Assembly: GCA_046861615.1 (NCBI GenBank)
Contig: JBHHUS010000007.1
Span: forward strand, 1 to 48,166
Direction: 5' to 3'
Length of the DNA stretch: 48,166 nt
Source of the DNA: CAZNUM01 sp046861615
Lineage (GTDB): Bacteria; Fidelibacterota; Marinisomatia; Marinisomatales; TCS55
The notes under the pieces were generated by a model, which was not told the origin of the DNA, made no database searches, and saw nothing but the letters and a program-made list of their open reading frames with translations. Shown here one piece after another: positions 27,777 through 35,825 of this stretch. The translations under genes were made by a program, and so were the position numbers. The number at the start of each line of letters is the position of its first letter. Positions within the stretch are counted from its first letter, which is position 1.

Positions 27777-28739
27777 GTGACCAAAACCAGTTTTGGATTG
27801 ATTTTAATCCTGTTGTTCCTTTCCTGTGAACAGCAAAGGGAACCCTCAGCTACCCAATTAACTGTTGCTTTGGATACCACTTTTACGACTATTGGAGATG
27901 TAGTACTTTTTTCCGTTACTGTAGAAGGTCGTCGGAATGAACTGATTCATTTCCCGCCATTACAGTTGAAGGAGCCGATCGAGGTGCGGGGAGCTGAAGA
28001 AACAGATCTGGTTCAAGGACGCGGGGTAGTTTTTGAATTAGTATTCTGGGATACCGGTTCCATTACGATTCCACCCTATGCGGTCCAAATCCTCAATTCC
28101 GACAGTACCATCAAAATGCAGTTGGTTTCAGATTCCTTGTTTATCAATGTCGTTTCGGTCACCGATGCTGATCCAAATTATCGACAGAAAGGAAACCAAC
28201 TGAGACCGATAAAAGGCCCGGTTCCGGTGAAAATTCCCTGGTCCTGGCAACGAATAGGTTTATTTTCAGCTCTGTTTTTTACCCTGGCTGGGATGATTTG
28301 GACCTGGTCACATCGAATTCGAAACCTTGAAACGCCCGTAATTAAAAAACAGGTACTTCAGAAAGAGCCTGACCTTTATGCACGGGAGCAACTGGAATTA
28401 TTAGAAAAAGATCTAAACATTGAGGGGATTAGTGTTAATGAATTTTATACGCGCCTTTCCCTTATTACCCGTGAATATATCGAAACCAGTTTATACATTC
28501 GCACGCTGTCGATGACAACGGAAGAAATCCGGGCCAATCAGGCGTTGTTTCCCTATAATAATCAGGAATTTGATGGTTTAATTATAGTTCTGAACAAAGC
28601 TGACTTAGTCAAATTTGCAGGAATGAAACTCCAGCGTGAAAACTGTATAACGGACCTGGAAAACATTCGAACCTTTATTGAAAAAACAGCTATCTACTGG
28701 AAGTTTGCCATGAACGGTTCCGAACCCGGGTATGACTGA
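27777..28739 (+). CDS. BatD-like membrane lipoprotein
   Basis: 320 residues starting at GTG 27777, 4 bases after the DUF58 stop. A short hydrophobic leader ends in LSC (C17), a plausible but imperfect lipobox, followed by a beta-rich periplasmic domain with features of BatD/oxygen tolerance proteins (DTTFTTIGDVVLFSVTVEG). One membrane helix lies near 160-178, and a helical cytoplasmic tail resembling the DUF4381/BatD C-terminus follows (EFYTRLSLITREYIETSLYIRTLSMTTEEI). The VWA genes batA and batB that usually follow are absent; efp comes next. I am confident of the class by position and layout more than by strong sequence signature. Confidence 0.6.
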   Translation: MTKTSFGLILILLFLSCEQQREPSATQLTVALDTTFTTIGDVVLFSVTVEGRRNELIHFPPLQLKEPIEVRGAEETDLVQGRGVVFELVFWDTGSITIPPYAVQILNSDSTIKMQLVSDSLFINVVSVTDADPNYRQKGNQLRPIKGPVPVKIPWSWQRIGLFSALFFTLAGMIWTWSHRIRNLETPVIKKQVLQKEPDLYAREQLELLEKDLNIEGISVNEFYTRLSLITREYIETSLYIRTLSMTTEEIRANQALFPYNNQEFDGLIIVLNKADLVKFAGMKLQRENCITDLENIRTFIEKTAIYWKFAMNGSEPGYD

Positions 28740-28834
28740 ATTTTAACTTTCTTTTTTCATCAATAATTGTGGTATCCCTAATTTGAATCCCACCCCGGTG
28801 GCTTTAAATTCACCCGCTAAATTCAGGAACGCAA

Positions 28835-29398
28835 ATGGCCACAACAGCAGATATTAAAAATGGTTCGGTAATTCTCCACCGGGGGAAGCGAATGAAAATA
28901 ATTGAATTTTTACATGTAAAACCGGGGAAAGGGCCAGCATTTGTCCGGACAAAATTGAAAGATATTCTAACAGGTAAAATTATTGATGAGACGTTCAATG
29001 CCGGAGTGAAAATTGAATTCATTCGTATTGAAGCCAAAGCAGTCCAATTTCTTTACGATGATGGTGATTCATTTGTTTTCATGGATAACCAAACATATGA
29101 ACAGTATAATATTCCTAAGACGGTGGTAAAAGACGTCGGTAATTTTTTAACCGCTGGTTTAAATGTGGATTTATTATTCGACCAGGCGGAAGTGTTGGAT
29201 ATTCGTCTCCCGGCCCACGTGGAAATACCAGTGACCCACACGGAACCGGCGGTCAAAGGCAACACTACCTCTGGAGCAACCAAGCCGGCCACGGTGGAAA
29301 CCGGTTATACCCTGCAGGTGCCATTATTTGTGGAGGAGGGAGACATTTTAAAAATTGACACTCGTTCAGGAGAATATATTGAACGGGTTAAATCTTAA
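28835..29398 (+). CDS. efp: Translation elongation factor P
   Basis: A 187-residue protein that rescues ribosomes stalled at polyproline. It has the three OB/KOW-like domains of EF-P, and the loop that reaches the peptidyl-transferase centre reads HVKPGKGPAF, with lysine 32 at the tip. That lysine is the position modified by beta-lysylation or other chemistry elsewhere; no epmA or epmB is nearby in this window, so its modification state is unknown. The C-terminal IKIDTRSGEYIERV end is standard. It starts a run with accB and accC, an arrangement (efp-accB-accC) that is very common in bacteria. Confidence 0.96.
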   Translation: MATTADIKNGSVILHRGKRMKIIEFLHVKPGKGPAFVRTKLKDILTGKIIDETFNAGVKIEFIRIEAKAVQFLYDDGDSFVFMDNQTYEQYNIPKTVVKDVGNFLTAGLNVDLLFDQAEVLDIRLPAHVEIPVTHTEPAVKGNTTSGATKPATVETGYTLQVPLFVEEGDILKIDTRSGEYIERVKS

Positions 29399-29435
29399 GT
29401 GTATTTTTACCCGCTAAACAACTGAGGTAATCAAC

Positions 29436-29903
29436 ATGTGGCAGGACAAATTAAAAGAATTAGTCTATATTCTTGAACAGAGTGACGTAAATGAAATCGA
29501 TGTTACGTTTTGGGGTAAAAGATTTAGGGTAGTTAAAACTGCTTCGGTCTATTCAGGGAATTCGGCTCCGGAGAGTGAATCGACGGTTACAATCCAATCA
29601 CAGGCAGGTGGTCAAGCAACTACTGCTGCGGGAGTAACGCCGATAGCTACCCGGGAACCGAACGGTGTCAATGTCCTTTCGCCTATGCCCGGTACTTTCT
29701 ACAGCTCACCTTCACCGGAGGCAGAACCATTTATTCAAGAAGGTAGTAAAGTTTCTAAAGGCAGCACCCTTTGTATCATAGAAGCGATGAAAATCATGAA
29801 TGAAATCGAGGCAGAGTTAAATGGTACTATAACTACGATTCTGGTTGAGAACGGTCAACCGGTTGAATACAACCAACCGCTATTTATTATTGATCCGTCT
29901 TAG
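29436..29903 (+). CDS. accB: Biotin carboxyl carrier protein of acetyl-CoA carboxylase
   Basis: A 155-residue carrier of biotin for acetyl-CoA carboxylase, the first step of fatty acid synthesis. It has an N-terminal helical region (residues 1-30), an Ala/Thr/Pro-rich linker (about 35-75), then the biotinyl domain with LSPMPGTFYSSPSPEAEPF and the biotinylation motif EAMKIMNEIEAE, with lysine 119 as the attachment site. The thumb residues between strands are present. Standard length. accC starts 15 bases downstream. The carboxyltransferase genes accA and accD are not in the window. Confidence 0.96.
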   Translation: MWQDKLKELVYILEQSDVNEIDVTFWGKRFRVVKTASVYSGNSAPESESTVTIQSQAGGQATTAAGVTPIATREPNGVNVLSPMPGTFYSSPSPEAEPFIQEGSKVSKGSTLCIIEAMKIMNEIEAELNGTITTILVENGQPVEYNQPLFIIDPS

Positions 29904-29918
29904 CGTTGAGCACCACTT

Positions 29919-31271
29919 GTGTTTGATAAAATCCTGATTGCCAATCGCGGTGAGATTGCATTGCGAATTATCCGGGCCTGTCATGAACTGGGAATCAGAA
30001 CAGTGGCGGTATACTCCACTGCGGATGAATTATCGCTCCATGTAAAATTTGCCGATGAGGCGGTGTGCATTGGTCCTCCTTTGGGGAATGACAGTTATTT
30101 AAATATACCGCGAATCATCGCCGCCGGAGAAATTACTAATGCCGATGCCATCCATCCGGGATATGGTTTTCTGGCCGAAAATGCCGATTTCTCTCAGATT
30201 TGTCAGGATAATGGTTACACGTTTATTGGTCCCGACGCAAATATAATCAATGCCATGGGGAATAAAGCCCAGGCGAAATTGACCATGGCTCAGGCGGGAG
30301 TGCCGGTTATTCCGGGCAGCGATGGAATTCTAAAGGATATTTCAGAAGCGAAAGCACTAGCTGATCCAATCGGATACCCGGTAATGCTGAAAGCTTCAGC
30401 AGGCGGTGGTGGCCGGGGAATGCGGTTAGTACAGGAAGCCGATGAACTTGAACACGCCTTTAAGACGGCTCGCCGGGAAGCAATCCAGTCTTTCGGGAAT
30501 GGGGATTTATATCTGGAAAAATTTATTGTGGAACCCCGTCATATTGAGATGCAGATTCTGGCTGATGGATTTGGAAACGTGGTACATTTGGGTGAACGTG
30601 AATGTTCCATTCAACGCCGACATCAGAAACTGCTGGAGGAATCTCCATCGGCCGTGGTTGATGATGCACTCCGGAAAAAAATGGGTATTGCCGCTGTAAA
30701 AGGCGCCAAGGCGGTGAATTATGTGGGTGTGGGCACAATTGAGTTTTTACTGGATAAAGACCAGAATTTCTATTTCATGGAAATGAATACCCGTATTCAA
30801 GTGGAACACCCGGTAACGGAGATGGTAGTAGGCATTGATTTAATTAAACAACAGATCCGGATGCATGCAGGCGAAAAATTCCCGGATTACCTGTATAATA
30901 TGAAACTCCGGGGGCATGCAATTGAATGCCGAATCAACGCGGAAGACCCGGCGAAGGATTTTATTCCATCTCCTCTGAAAATCACCAGTTTTCATATGCC
31001 GGGGGGTAAGGGTGTGCGAGTGGATACGCATGCCTACGCCGGATATCAGATTCCACCCTATTATGACTCTCTGATTGGAAAACTAATTGTTCAGGGAACT
31101 ACCCGGGAGAAAGCAATTATCCGGATGCAGCGGGCATTGGAGGAGTGTATTATTGAAGGTCCCAAAACAACAATACCTTTTCATCTGGCAATTATGCGTG
31201 ATGAATCCTTCCGCTCCGGGAATTTTGATACCAGTTTTCTGGAAATATTTGAATATAAACCCAATAATTAA
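29919..31271 (+). CDS. accC: Biotin carboxylase subunit of acetyl-CoA carboxylase
   Basis: A 450-residue ATP-grasp enzyme that carboxylates the biotin on AccB using bicarbonate. Visible signatures are FDKILIANRGEIALRIIRAC at the start, PVMLKASAGGGGRGMRLV for the ATP-grasp glycine loop, ERECSIQRRHQK, and EMNTRIQVEHPVTEMV holding the metal and catalytic residues. The length is that of a stand-alone AccC. Translation begins at GTG 29919, 15 bases after accB. It is followed by gcvH after 21 bases. Confidence 0.97.
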   Translation: MFDKILIANRGEIALRIIRACHELGIRTVAVYSTADELSLHVKFADEAVCIGPPLGNDSYLNIPRIIAAGEITNADAIHPGYGFLAENADFSQICQDNGYTFIGPDANIINAMGNKAQAKLTMAQAGVPVIPGSDGILKDISEAKALADPIGYPVMLKASAGGGGRGMRLVQEADELEHAFKTARREAIQSFGNGDLYLEKFIVEPRHIEMQILADGFGNVVHLGERECSIQRRHQKLLEESPSAVVDDALRKKMGIAAVKGAKAVNYVGVGTIEFLLDKDQNFYFMEMNTRIQVEHPVTEMVVGIDLIKQQIRMHAGEKFPDYLYNMKLRGHAIECRINAEDPAKDFIPSPLKITSFHMPGGKGVRVDTHAYAGYQIPPYYDSLIGKLIVQGTTREKAIIRMQRALEECIIEGPKTTIPFHLAIMRDESFRSGNFDTSFLEIFEYKPNN

Positions 31272-31292
31272 AATGAAGCGAAAGGACCAGTA

Positions 31293-31670
31293 ATGACGAT
31301 TCCAAAAGATTTAAAATACACCAGGGATCACGAGTGGGTTCGGATTGATGGCGACATTGCTACTGTCGGCATTACCGATCATGCCCAGAGTGAACTGGGT
31401 GATATTATCTTTATCGAATTTCCTGATCTGAACCAAGAACTTGCCCAGGAAGAACCTTTTGGAACAATTGAAGCGGTGAAAACGGTTGCTGATTTATATG
31501 CACCACTTTCCGGAAAGGTCATAAAAATAAATCAGGATTTGGAGGGTAATCCAGTTGCCGTTAATGAAGACCCTTACAATTCAGGTTGGATAATAAAAAT
31601 TAAACTTAGTAATTCAGCCAGAATCGAAGCGTTATTAAATGCCGATTCCTATCAAGATTTAATCGCGTGA
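31293..31670 (+). CDS. gcvH: Glycine cleavage system H protein
   Basis: A 125-residue lipoyl carrier that shuttles the aminomethyl group between the P, T and L proteins of glycine cleavage. The YTRDHEWVRIDGD start and the GDIIFIEFPDLNQEL segment are typical, and the lipoylated lysine is K63 in EAVKTVADLYAP. The C-terminal NEDPYNSGWIIKI segment is also conserved. gcvT, gcvP and lpd are not nearby, so it is separated from its usual partners. It may also serve as a lipoyl relay, as GcvH does in other organisms, but that is inference. Its last codon overlaps the GTG of gmhA by 4 bases. Confidence 0.95.
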   Translation: MTIPKDLKYTRDHEWVRIDGDIATVGITDHAQSELGDIIFIEFPDLNQELAQEEPFGTIEAVKTVADLYAPLSGKVIKINQDLEGNPVAVNEDPYNSGWIIKIKLSNSARIEALLNADSYQDLIA

Positions 31671-32257
31671 AAAATATCATAAAAAACAGGATTGGGGAAA
31701 TTTTAGTAGAACATGCCAATGTCATTGATAATCTGTTGTCTGAAAATGATCACGCCATTGAAAAGGTGGTTCACCTAATGATCTCAGCTGTCAGGAATCA
31801 TAAAAAAATAATTTGGTGCGGTAATGGTGGGAGTGCAGCGGATGCTCAACATATGGCTGCTGAATTAATGGGCGGATTAAGGAACCATGACCGCCCTGCG
31901 ATTCCTTCTATAGCACTAACCACGGATTCTTCTTTTATAACTGCATGGTCCAATGATGTGAATTATGAATCGATATTCAAGCGTCAAATTGAGGGGCTTG
32001 GTGAAGCCGGGGATGTGCTGATTGCGATTTCTACCAGCGGTAATTCGGAAAATGTAATCCGGGGAATTGACACCGCGGAAAAAATGGGAATCCATATTGT
32101 TGTGCTAACGGGCCGGGATGGCGGAAAAATGAAAGCCAGGGGAGATGTGGTAATTTGTGTACCCAGTGATGATACTCAGCGGATTCAAGAGGGGCATTTA
32201 TTGGTAGAACATATTTTATGTGAATTGGTTGAATTCGCCCTTAGCTCCGGGGAGTAG
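31667..32257 (+). CDS. gmhA: Phosphoheptose isomerase (SIS domain)
   Basis: A 196-residue SIS-domain isomerase that turns sedoheptulose 7-phosphate into D-glycero-D-manno-heptose 7-phosphate, the first step of ADP-heptose synthesis for lipopolysaccharide inner core. The family segments GNGGSAADAQHMAAELMGG, SIALTTDSSFITAWSNDV and AISTSGNSENVIRGI hold the substrate loops, and EGHLLVEHILCELVE gives the C-terminal histidine. It starts at GTG overlapping gcvH. The rest of the heptose pathway is not here. A GmhA-like gene supports a lipopolysaccharide-bearing outer membrane. DiaA, a related SIS protein, is a less likely alternative. Confidence 0.85.
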   Translation: MKNIIKNRIGEILVEHANVIDNLLSENDHAIEKVVHLMISAVRNHKKIIWCGNGGSAADAQHMAAELMGGLRNHDRPAIPSIALTTDSSFITAWSNDVNYESIFKRQIEGLGEAGDVLIAISTSGNSENVIRGIDTAEKMGIHIVVLTGRDGGKMKARGDVVICVPSDDTQRIQEGHLLVEHILCELVEFALSSGE

Positions 32258-32258
32258 T

Positions 32259-33155
32259 ATGGAGACCTATCTTCAGGATTATCTGAGTATGCTCAAGGTG
32301 GAACGTAATCTAGCCAGAAACTCGATTGATGCTTACTATCGCGATCTGCAGCGTTATTTTAATTTCTTGGGCCGGCAGCAAAAATTAGATTCTGTTAAAC
32401 AGGTTAATCAGCATCATATCCGGGCTTATATTCGGTTTTTAAAAGATACGGAACTGGCTCCTGCCAGTGTAAAAAGGGCCTTTGCTTCTGTTCGTTCTTA
32501 CCATGGTTTCCTCTCAGCAGAAGGACTGGTTGGAGAGAACCCGTCTCAGACGTTGGTGGCACCCAAACTACCGCGAAAATTGCCACAGATCCTGACAGTA
32601 ACGGAGGTGGATCGAATTCTGGGTTCAATCCCCGATAATTACCCCTGGAAACTTCGAGATTTGGCCATTTTGGAATTGCTTTATTCCTGTGGTTTACGGG
32701 TATCTGAATTATGTCAGCTGGCAGTGAATGATTTAAGATTGGACGCTGAGATGATTTCAGTCCGTGGCAAGGGCGATAAACAACGGTTTGTACCCATGGG
32801 CCCCCAGGCGTTGGAACGCCTGGAACATTATCTCGATTATCTGCGCCCCACGTTAGTGCGGAAAAATCGCAATGCAACTGCTGTCATTCTCAGCCGGAAT
32901 GGGAAACCGTTGACCCGTATGATGATTTGGGTTCTGTTGAAAAAGTGGGCTCAGGCGGCGGGGATAAATAAAAAAATAAGTCCCCACACACTCCGTCATT
33001 CCTTTGCTACTCATTTACTGGAAGGAGGCGCTGATCTTCGTTCTGTTCAGGAAATGCTCGGTCATGCTGATATATCCACCACTCAGATCTATACGCACCT
33101 GGACCGGGAATATTTGAAGGAAGTTCATAAAACATTTCACCCGAGGTTTGATTAA
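32259..33155 (+). CDS. xerD: Tyrosine recombinase XerC/XerD
   Basis: A 298-residue site-specific recombinase that resolves chromosome dimers at dif. The N-terminal SAM-like domain (about 1-95) is followed by the catalytic domain with R147 (CGLRVSEL), a lysine in SVRGKGDKQRFVPM, the HTLRHSFATHLLEGGADL box, LGHADISTTQIYTH, and the nucleophile Y278. I chose ATG 32259, one base after the gmhA stop and preceded by GGGGAG, over an in-frame start at 32220 inside gmhA. Sequence alone does not separate XerC from XerD firmly; only one Xer gene is in view. It abuts the next gene with no spacer. Confidence 0.88.
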   Translation: METYLQDYLSMLKVERNLARNSIDAYYRDLQRYFNFLGRQQKLDSVKQVNQHHIRAYIRFLKDTELAPASVKRAFASVRSYHGFLSAEGLVGENPSQTLVAPKLPRKLPQILTVTEVDRILGSIPDNYPWKLRDLAILELLYSCGLRVSELCQLAVNDLRLDAEMISVRGKGDKQRFVPMGPQALERLEHYLDYLRPTLVRKNRNATAVILSRNGKPLTRMMIWVLLKKWAQAAGINKKISPHTLRHSFATHLLEGGADLRSVQEMLGHADISTTQIYTHLDREYLKEVHKTFHPRFD

Positions 33156-33773
33156 ATGTTGTTTCGTCTCCCTCTAGAAGTTTTGATTCTATTAATCCCG
33201 GTACTCTTATTTGCCTTGGTATTCCATGAATACTCCCATGCCTGGATGGCCAACCGAATGGGAGATCCCACCTCAAAATATCAGGGTCGCTTGACCTTAA
33301 ATCCAGCTGCCCATCTTGATATTTTTGGATCATTAATGATTCTGTTTGTCGGTTTTGGTTGGGCTAAACCGGTCCCTGTTGATATCCGGTATTTGAGAAA
33401 TCCCCGAGTTGACATGATGAAAATTGCTTTTGCCGGTCCGGCAGCCAACTTATTTCTGGGATTCGTTGGTGGAATGCTGATCCGCCTTCTGGGGCATCAG
33501 GGAGCCCTGGCAGCCGTACTGATGCTGTTTACCCAGATCAATATTATGCTGGCGGTTTTTAATTTAATTCCAATTCCACCGCTAGATGGTTCACAGATTT
33601 TTTCCGGATTAATGATTCGCAGAAATCCGGAACTCACGCACAAATTACAAATATACGGGCCCCAAATATTAATTGGGTTGATCATGATCGGGTATTTTAC
33701 CAGAATATCAATTTTGTGGTGGTTCATGAGCCCCTTTGTAAACTTCTTTATGTATTTATTTGCCGGAGCATGA
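33156..33773 (+). CDS. Site-2-protease-like zinc metallopeptidase (M50)
   Basis: A 205-residue multi-pass membrane protein with the zinc motif HEYSH near the N-terminus (ALVFHEYSHAWMANRMGD) and a later FNLIPIPPLDGSQIFSG segment giving the conserved aspartate. It belongs to the short M50/S2P group (FpvI/YwhC type) that lacks the PDZ domain found in RseP. Such proteases cut within the membrane, but no substrate is known for this subgroup. Four or more helices are likely. It begins directly after the xerD stop and overlaps the next small gene by 4 bases. Confidence 0.9.
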   Translation: MLFRLPLEVLILLIPVLLFALVFHEYSHAWMANRMGDPTSKYQGRLTLNPAAHLDIFGSLMILFVGFGWAKPVPVDIRYLRNPRVDMMKIAFAGPAANLFLGFVGGMLIRLLGHQGALAAVLMLFTQINIMLAVFNLIPIPPLDGSQIFSGLMIRRNPELTHKLQIYGPQILIGLIMIGYFTRISILWWFMSPFVNFFMYLFAGA

Positions 33774-33913
33774 GCAGCGTAAAACATAAACGGTTTTTCA
33801 CCCGTCTTTTGCCGGTACACCGCTCCCGCCGGTCTTTTCTCTGGTTAGTGGGGATGTTAATAATCGTACTCTGGCTGATAGTTTATTTAAATGGATTTTC
33901 GGAAGCTGGTTAA
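33770..33913 (+). CDS. Small single-span membrane protein, unknown function
   Basis: A 47-residue protein starting at ATG 33770, overlapping the M50 stop codon (ATGA), and ending 6 bases before ftcD. The first 20 residues are strongly basic (KHKRFFTRLLPVHRSRR), then one hydrophobic helix follows (about 21-40, FLWLVGMLIIVLWLIVYL), then a short polar end. This is the pattern of a small inner-membrane protein with its N-terminus inside. The tight overlap and the Lys/Arg-plus-helix composition favour a real gene. A longer start at 33716 inside the M50 gene is less likely. I do not recognise the family. Confidence 0.55.
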   Translation: MSSVKHKRFFTRLLPVHRSRRSFLWLVGMLIIVLWLIVYLNGFSEAG

Positions 33914-33919
33914 GTCACG

Positions 33920-35767
33920 ATGATGAATCTGATTGAATGTGTCCCCAATTTCAGTGAAGGCCGGGATCAGGCTAAAATTGAGGCAATTACCACGGCCATT
34001 AAAGCAGTGGATAATATCACTTTGCTTGATGTGGATCCGGGTACAGATACAAACCGGACGGTAGTAACCTTTGTAGGTCCGGCTTCGGCTGTGGAGGAAG
34101 CTGCTTTCCAGGCGATCAAAATCGCTGCTGAAGTGATTGATATGCGCACCCATAGGGGTGCCCATGCCCGTATGGGCGCCACAGATGTGTGTCCGTTTAT
34201 TCCAATTTCCGGTGCTTCAATCCAGGACTGTGTTGATTTATCCAAGCGTGTCAGTAAACGTGTTGGTGATGAACTTCAGATTCCAGTCTATTTATACGAA
34301 CATTCCGCTGCCAGTAAAGAGCGTCGAAATCTAGCTTTGATCCGCCAGGGAGAATATGAAGGCCTTGCCCGAAAACTGAAAGATCCCCGATGGAAACCGG
34401 ACTTTGGACCGACTGAATTAAATCCTGAAGCCGGAGCGACGGTGATTGGTGTTCGCGATTTTTTAATTGCTTACAATATTAATCTGAATACCCGGGATCA
34501 ACGGCTGGCAACCGATATTGCGTTTGAATTGAGGGAAAAGGGGCGATCGCTGCGCATTCCAGCCCCAGATTCTCCTAATCTCCTGGATGGTAAAATTGTT
34601 CGTTATCAAAAAGGAGCTTATCCCTGTTCCTTTTGCAACCAGGTAATGGACTCCGTTAACGGAATTGTTAAACATAGTAATAAAGTACACCAGCATGACG
34701 TGGAAGCGGTGTGGGCTGAAAATGGATATGATCCGGCGAATCTGGTTGGTAAGGCAGTAAAAAAACCGGGAAAATTCAAAGACATCAAGGCAGTGGGCTG
34801 GTATATTGACACTTTTAAGCGCGCCCAGATTTCCATCAACTTTACTAACTATAAAATTTCAACCATTCATGACGTATTTGATGAAGCTTGTCGTCTGGCG
34901 GAAGAACGGGGCGTGCGTGTTACTGGAAGTGAATTGGTTGGTTTGATTCCCCTGGAAGCCTTACTAATAGCAGGAAATCATTATCTTAAGAAACAACGGC
35001 GGACCACGGGTATCCCTCAGTTAGACATTGTTGAAACAGCTATTCAATCTTTGGGTCTGAATGATGTTACACCATTTAACCCGGATGAAAAAATCATCGA
35101 ATATGCCGTTGGACAAAACAAGGCAGGAGACCTTATGTCAGCTTCAGTGAACGATTTTATACAAGAACTTTCTTCCAACAGCCCCGCCCCCGGGGGCGGC
35201 AGTGTCGCCGCTCTGGCTGGGAGCCTGGGTGCTGCTCTGGCTTCCATGGTGGCCGCTCTAACTCATGAAAAAAGGGGATTTGGAGCCTATCAGGCGGAGA
35301 TGGAAACAATCGGTACAACCGCTCAAGAAGTAAAGGAACGCCTGATTTTCCTGGTTGATGAAGATACCCGGGCTTTCAATCAGGTAATGAATGCCGGCCG
35401 CCTGCCGGCTACCACATCGCCGGAAAAGAAGCAGAAACAGCGTGAAATTCAGAAGGCTAATCGATATGCAACCGAAATCCCCTTCGAGGTTGCTACCGTT
35501 TCCCTGGAAATTATTCAACTGGCACAAAAGCTGGTGGAACACGGAAATCCAAACTCGGTTAGTGACGCCGGAGTCGCTGCTGAAGTGGCTTTAGCGGCGG
35601 TGCGTGGAGCTGGAATGAATGTTTTGATTAACCTGTCGGCAGTGGACGATCCTGATTACTTACAGGGAAAAGAAACAGCGGTGAAAGATCTGATCCAAAA
35701 AGCTGAGAAGGCACACCGGGTTACCTTTGAAAAAACCATGAACCTCCTAAAAAGTAACCGTAAGTGA
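33920..35767 (+). CDS. ftcD: Bifunctional glutamate formimidoyltransferase / formimidoyl-THF cyclodeaminase
   Basis: A 615-residue enzyme that moves the formimino group of formiminoglutamate (from histidine breakdown) to tetrahydrofolate and then deaminates it to 5,10-methenyl-THF. Domains: FTCD_N (about 1-185, starting NLIECVPNFSEG), the second half of the transferase (about 288-400, with VGWYIDTFKRAQISINFTNY and GSELVGLIPLEAL) and the cyclodeaminase (about 405-615, with SPAPGGGSVAALAG near 422). Between the two transferase halves is an insertion of about 75 residues (210-286) with a C2H2-like site: C236, C239, H252, H257. Human FTCD, as I recall it, is about 541 residues and lacks this stretch. 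hutH/U/I are not nearby. Either of two tandem ATG codons could start it. Confidence 0.93.
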   Translation: MMNLIECVPNFSEGRDQAKIEAITTAIKAVDNITLLDVDPGTDTNRTVVTFVGPASAVEEAAFQAIKIAAEVIDMRTHRGAHARMGATDVCPFIPISGASIQDCVDLSKRVSKRVGDELQIPVYLYEHSAASKERRNLALIRQGEYEGLARKLKDPRWKPDFGPTELNPEAGATVIGVRDFLIAYNINLNTRDQRLATDIAFELREKGRSLRIPAPDSPNLLDGKIVRYQKGAYPCSFCNQVMDSVNGIVKHSNKVHQHDVEAVWAENGYDPANLVGKAVKKPGKFKDIKAVGWYIDTFKRAQISINFTNYKISTIHDVFDEACRLAEERGVRVTGSELVGLIPLEALLIAGNHYLKKQRRTTGIPQLDIVETAIQSLGLNDVTPFNPDEKIIEYAVGQNKAGDLMSASVNDFIQELSSNSPAPGGGSVAALAGSLGAALASMVAALTHEKRGFGAYQAEMETIGTTAQEVKERLIFLVDEDTRAFNQVMNAGRLPATTSPEKKQKQREIQKANRYATEIPFEVATVSLEIIQLAQKLVEHGNPNSVSDAGVAAEVALAAVRGAGMNVLINLSAVDDPDYLQGKETAVKDLIQKAEKAHRVTFEKTMNLLKSNRK

Positions 35768-35825
35768 ATTACCAATACTATTTTTATCGGGTTTTAACAG
35801 CTGGTTCTCCGGCTTAATCACAGTA

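Noticed and set aside
28789..28801. Possible hairpin CCACCCCGGTGG before efp
   Set aside because: The loop would be only 2 bases and no T-tract follows, so it is unlikely to be a terminator.
32220..32258. Upstream GTG start for xerD
   Set aside because: It would overlap gmhA by 38 bases; ATG 32259 has a good ribosome binding site and gives the usual XerD N-terminus.
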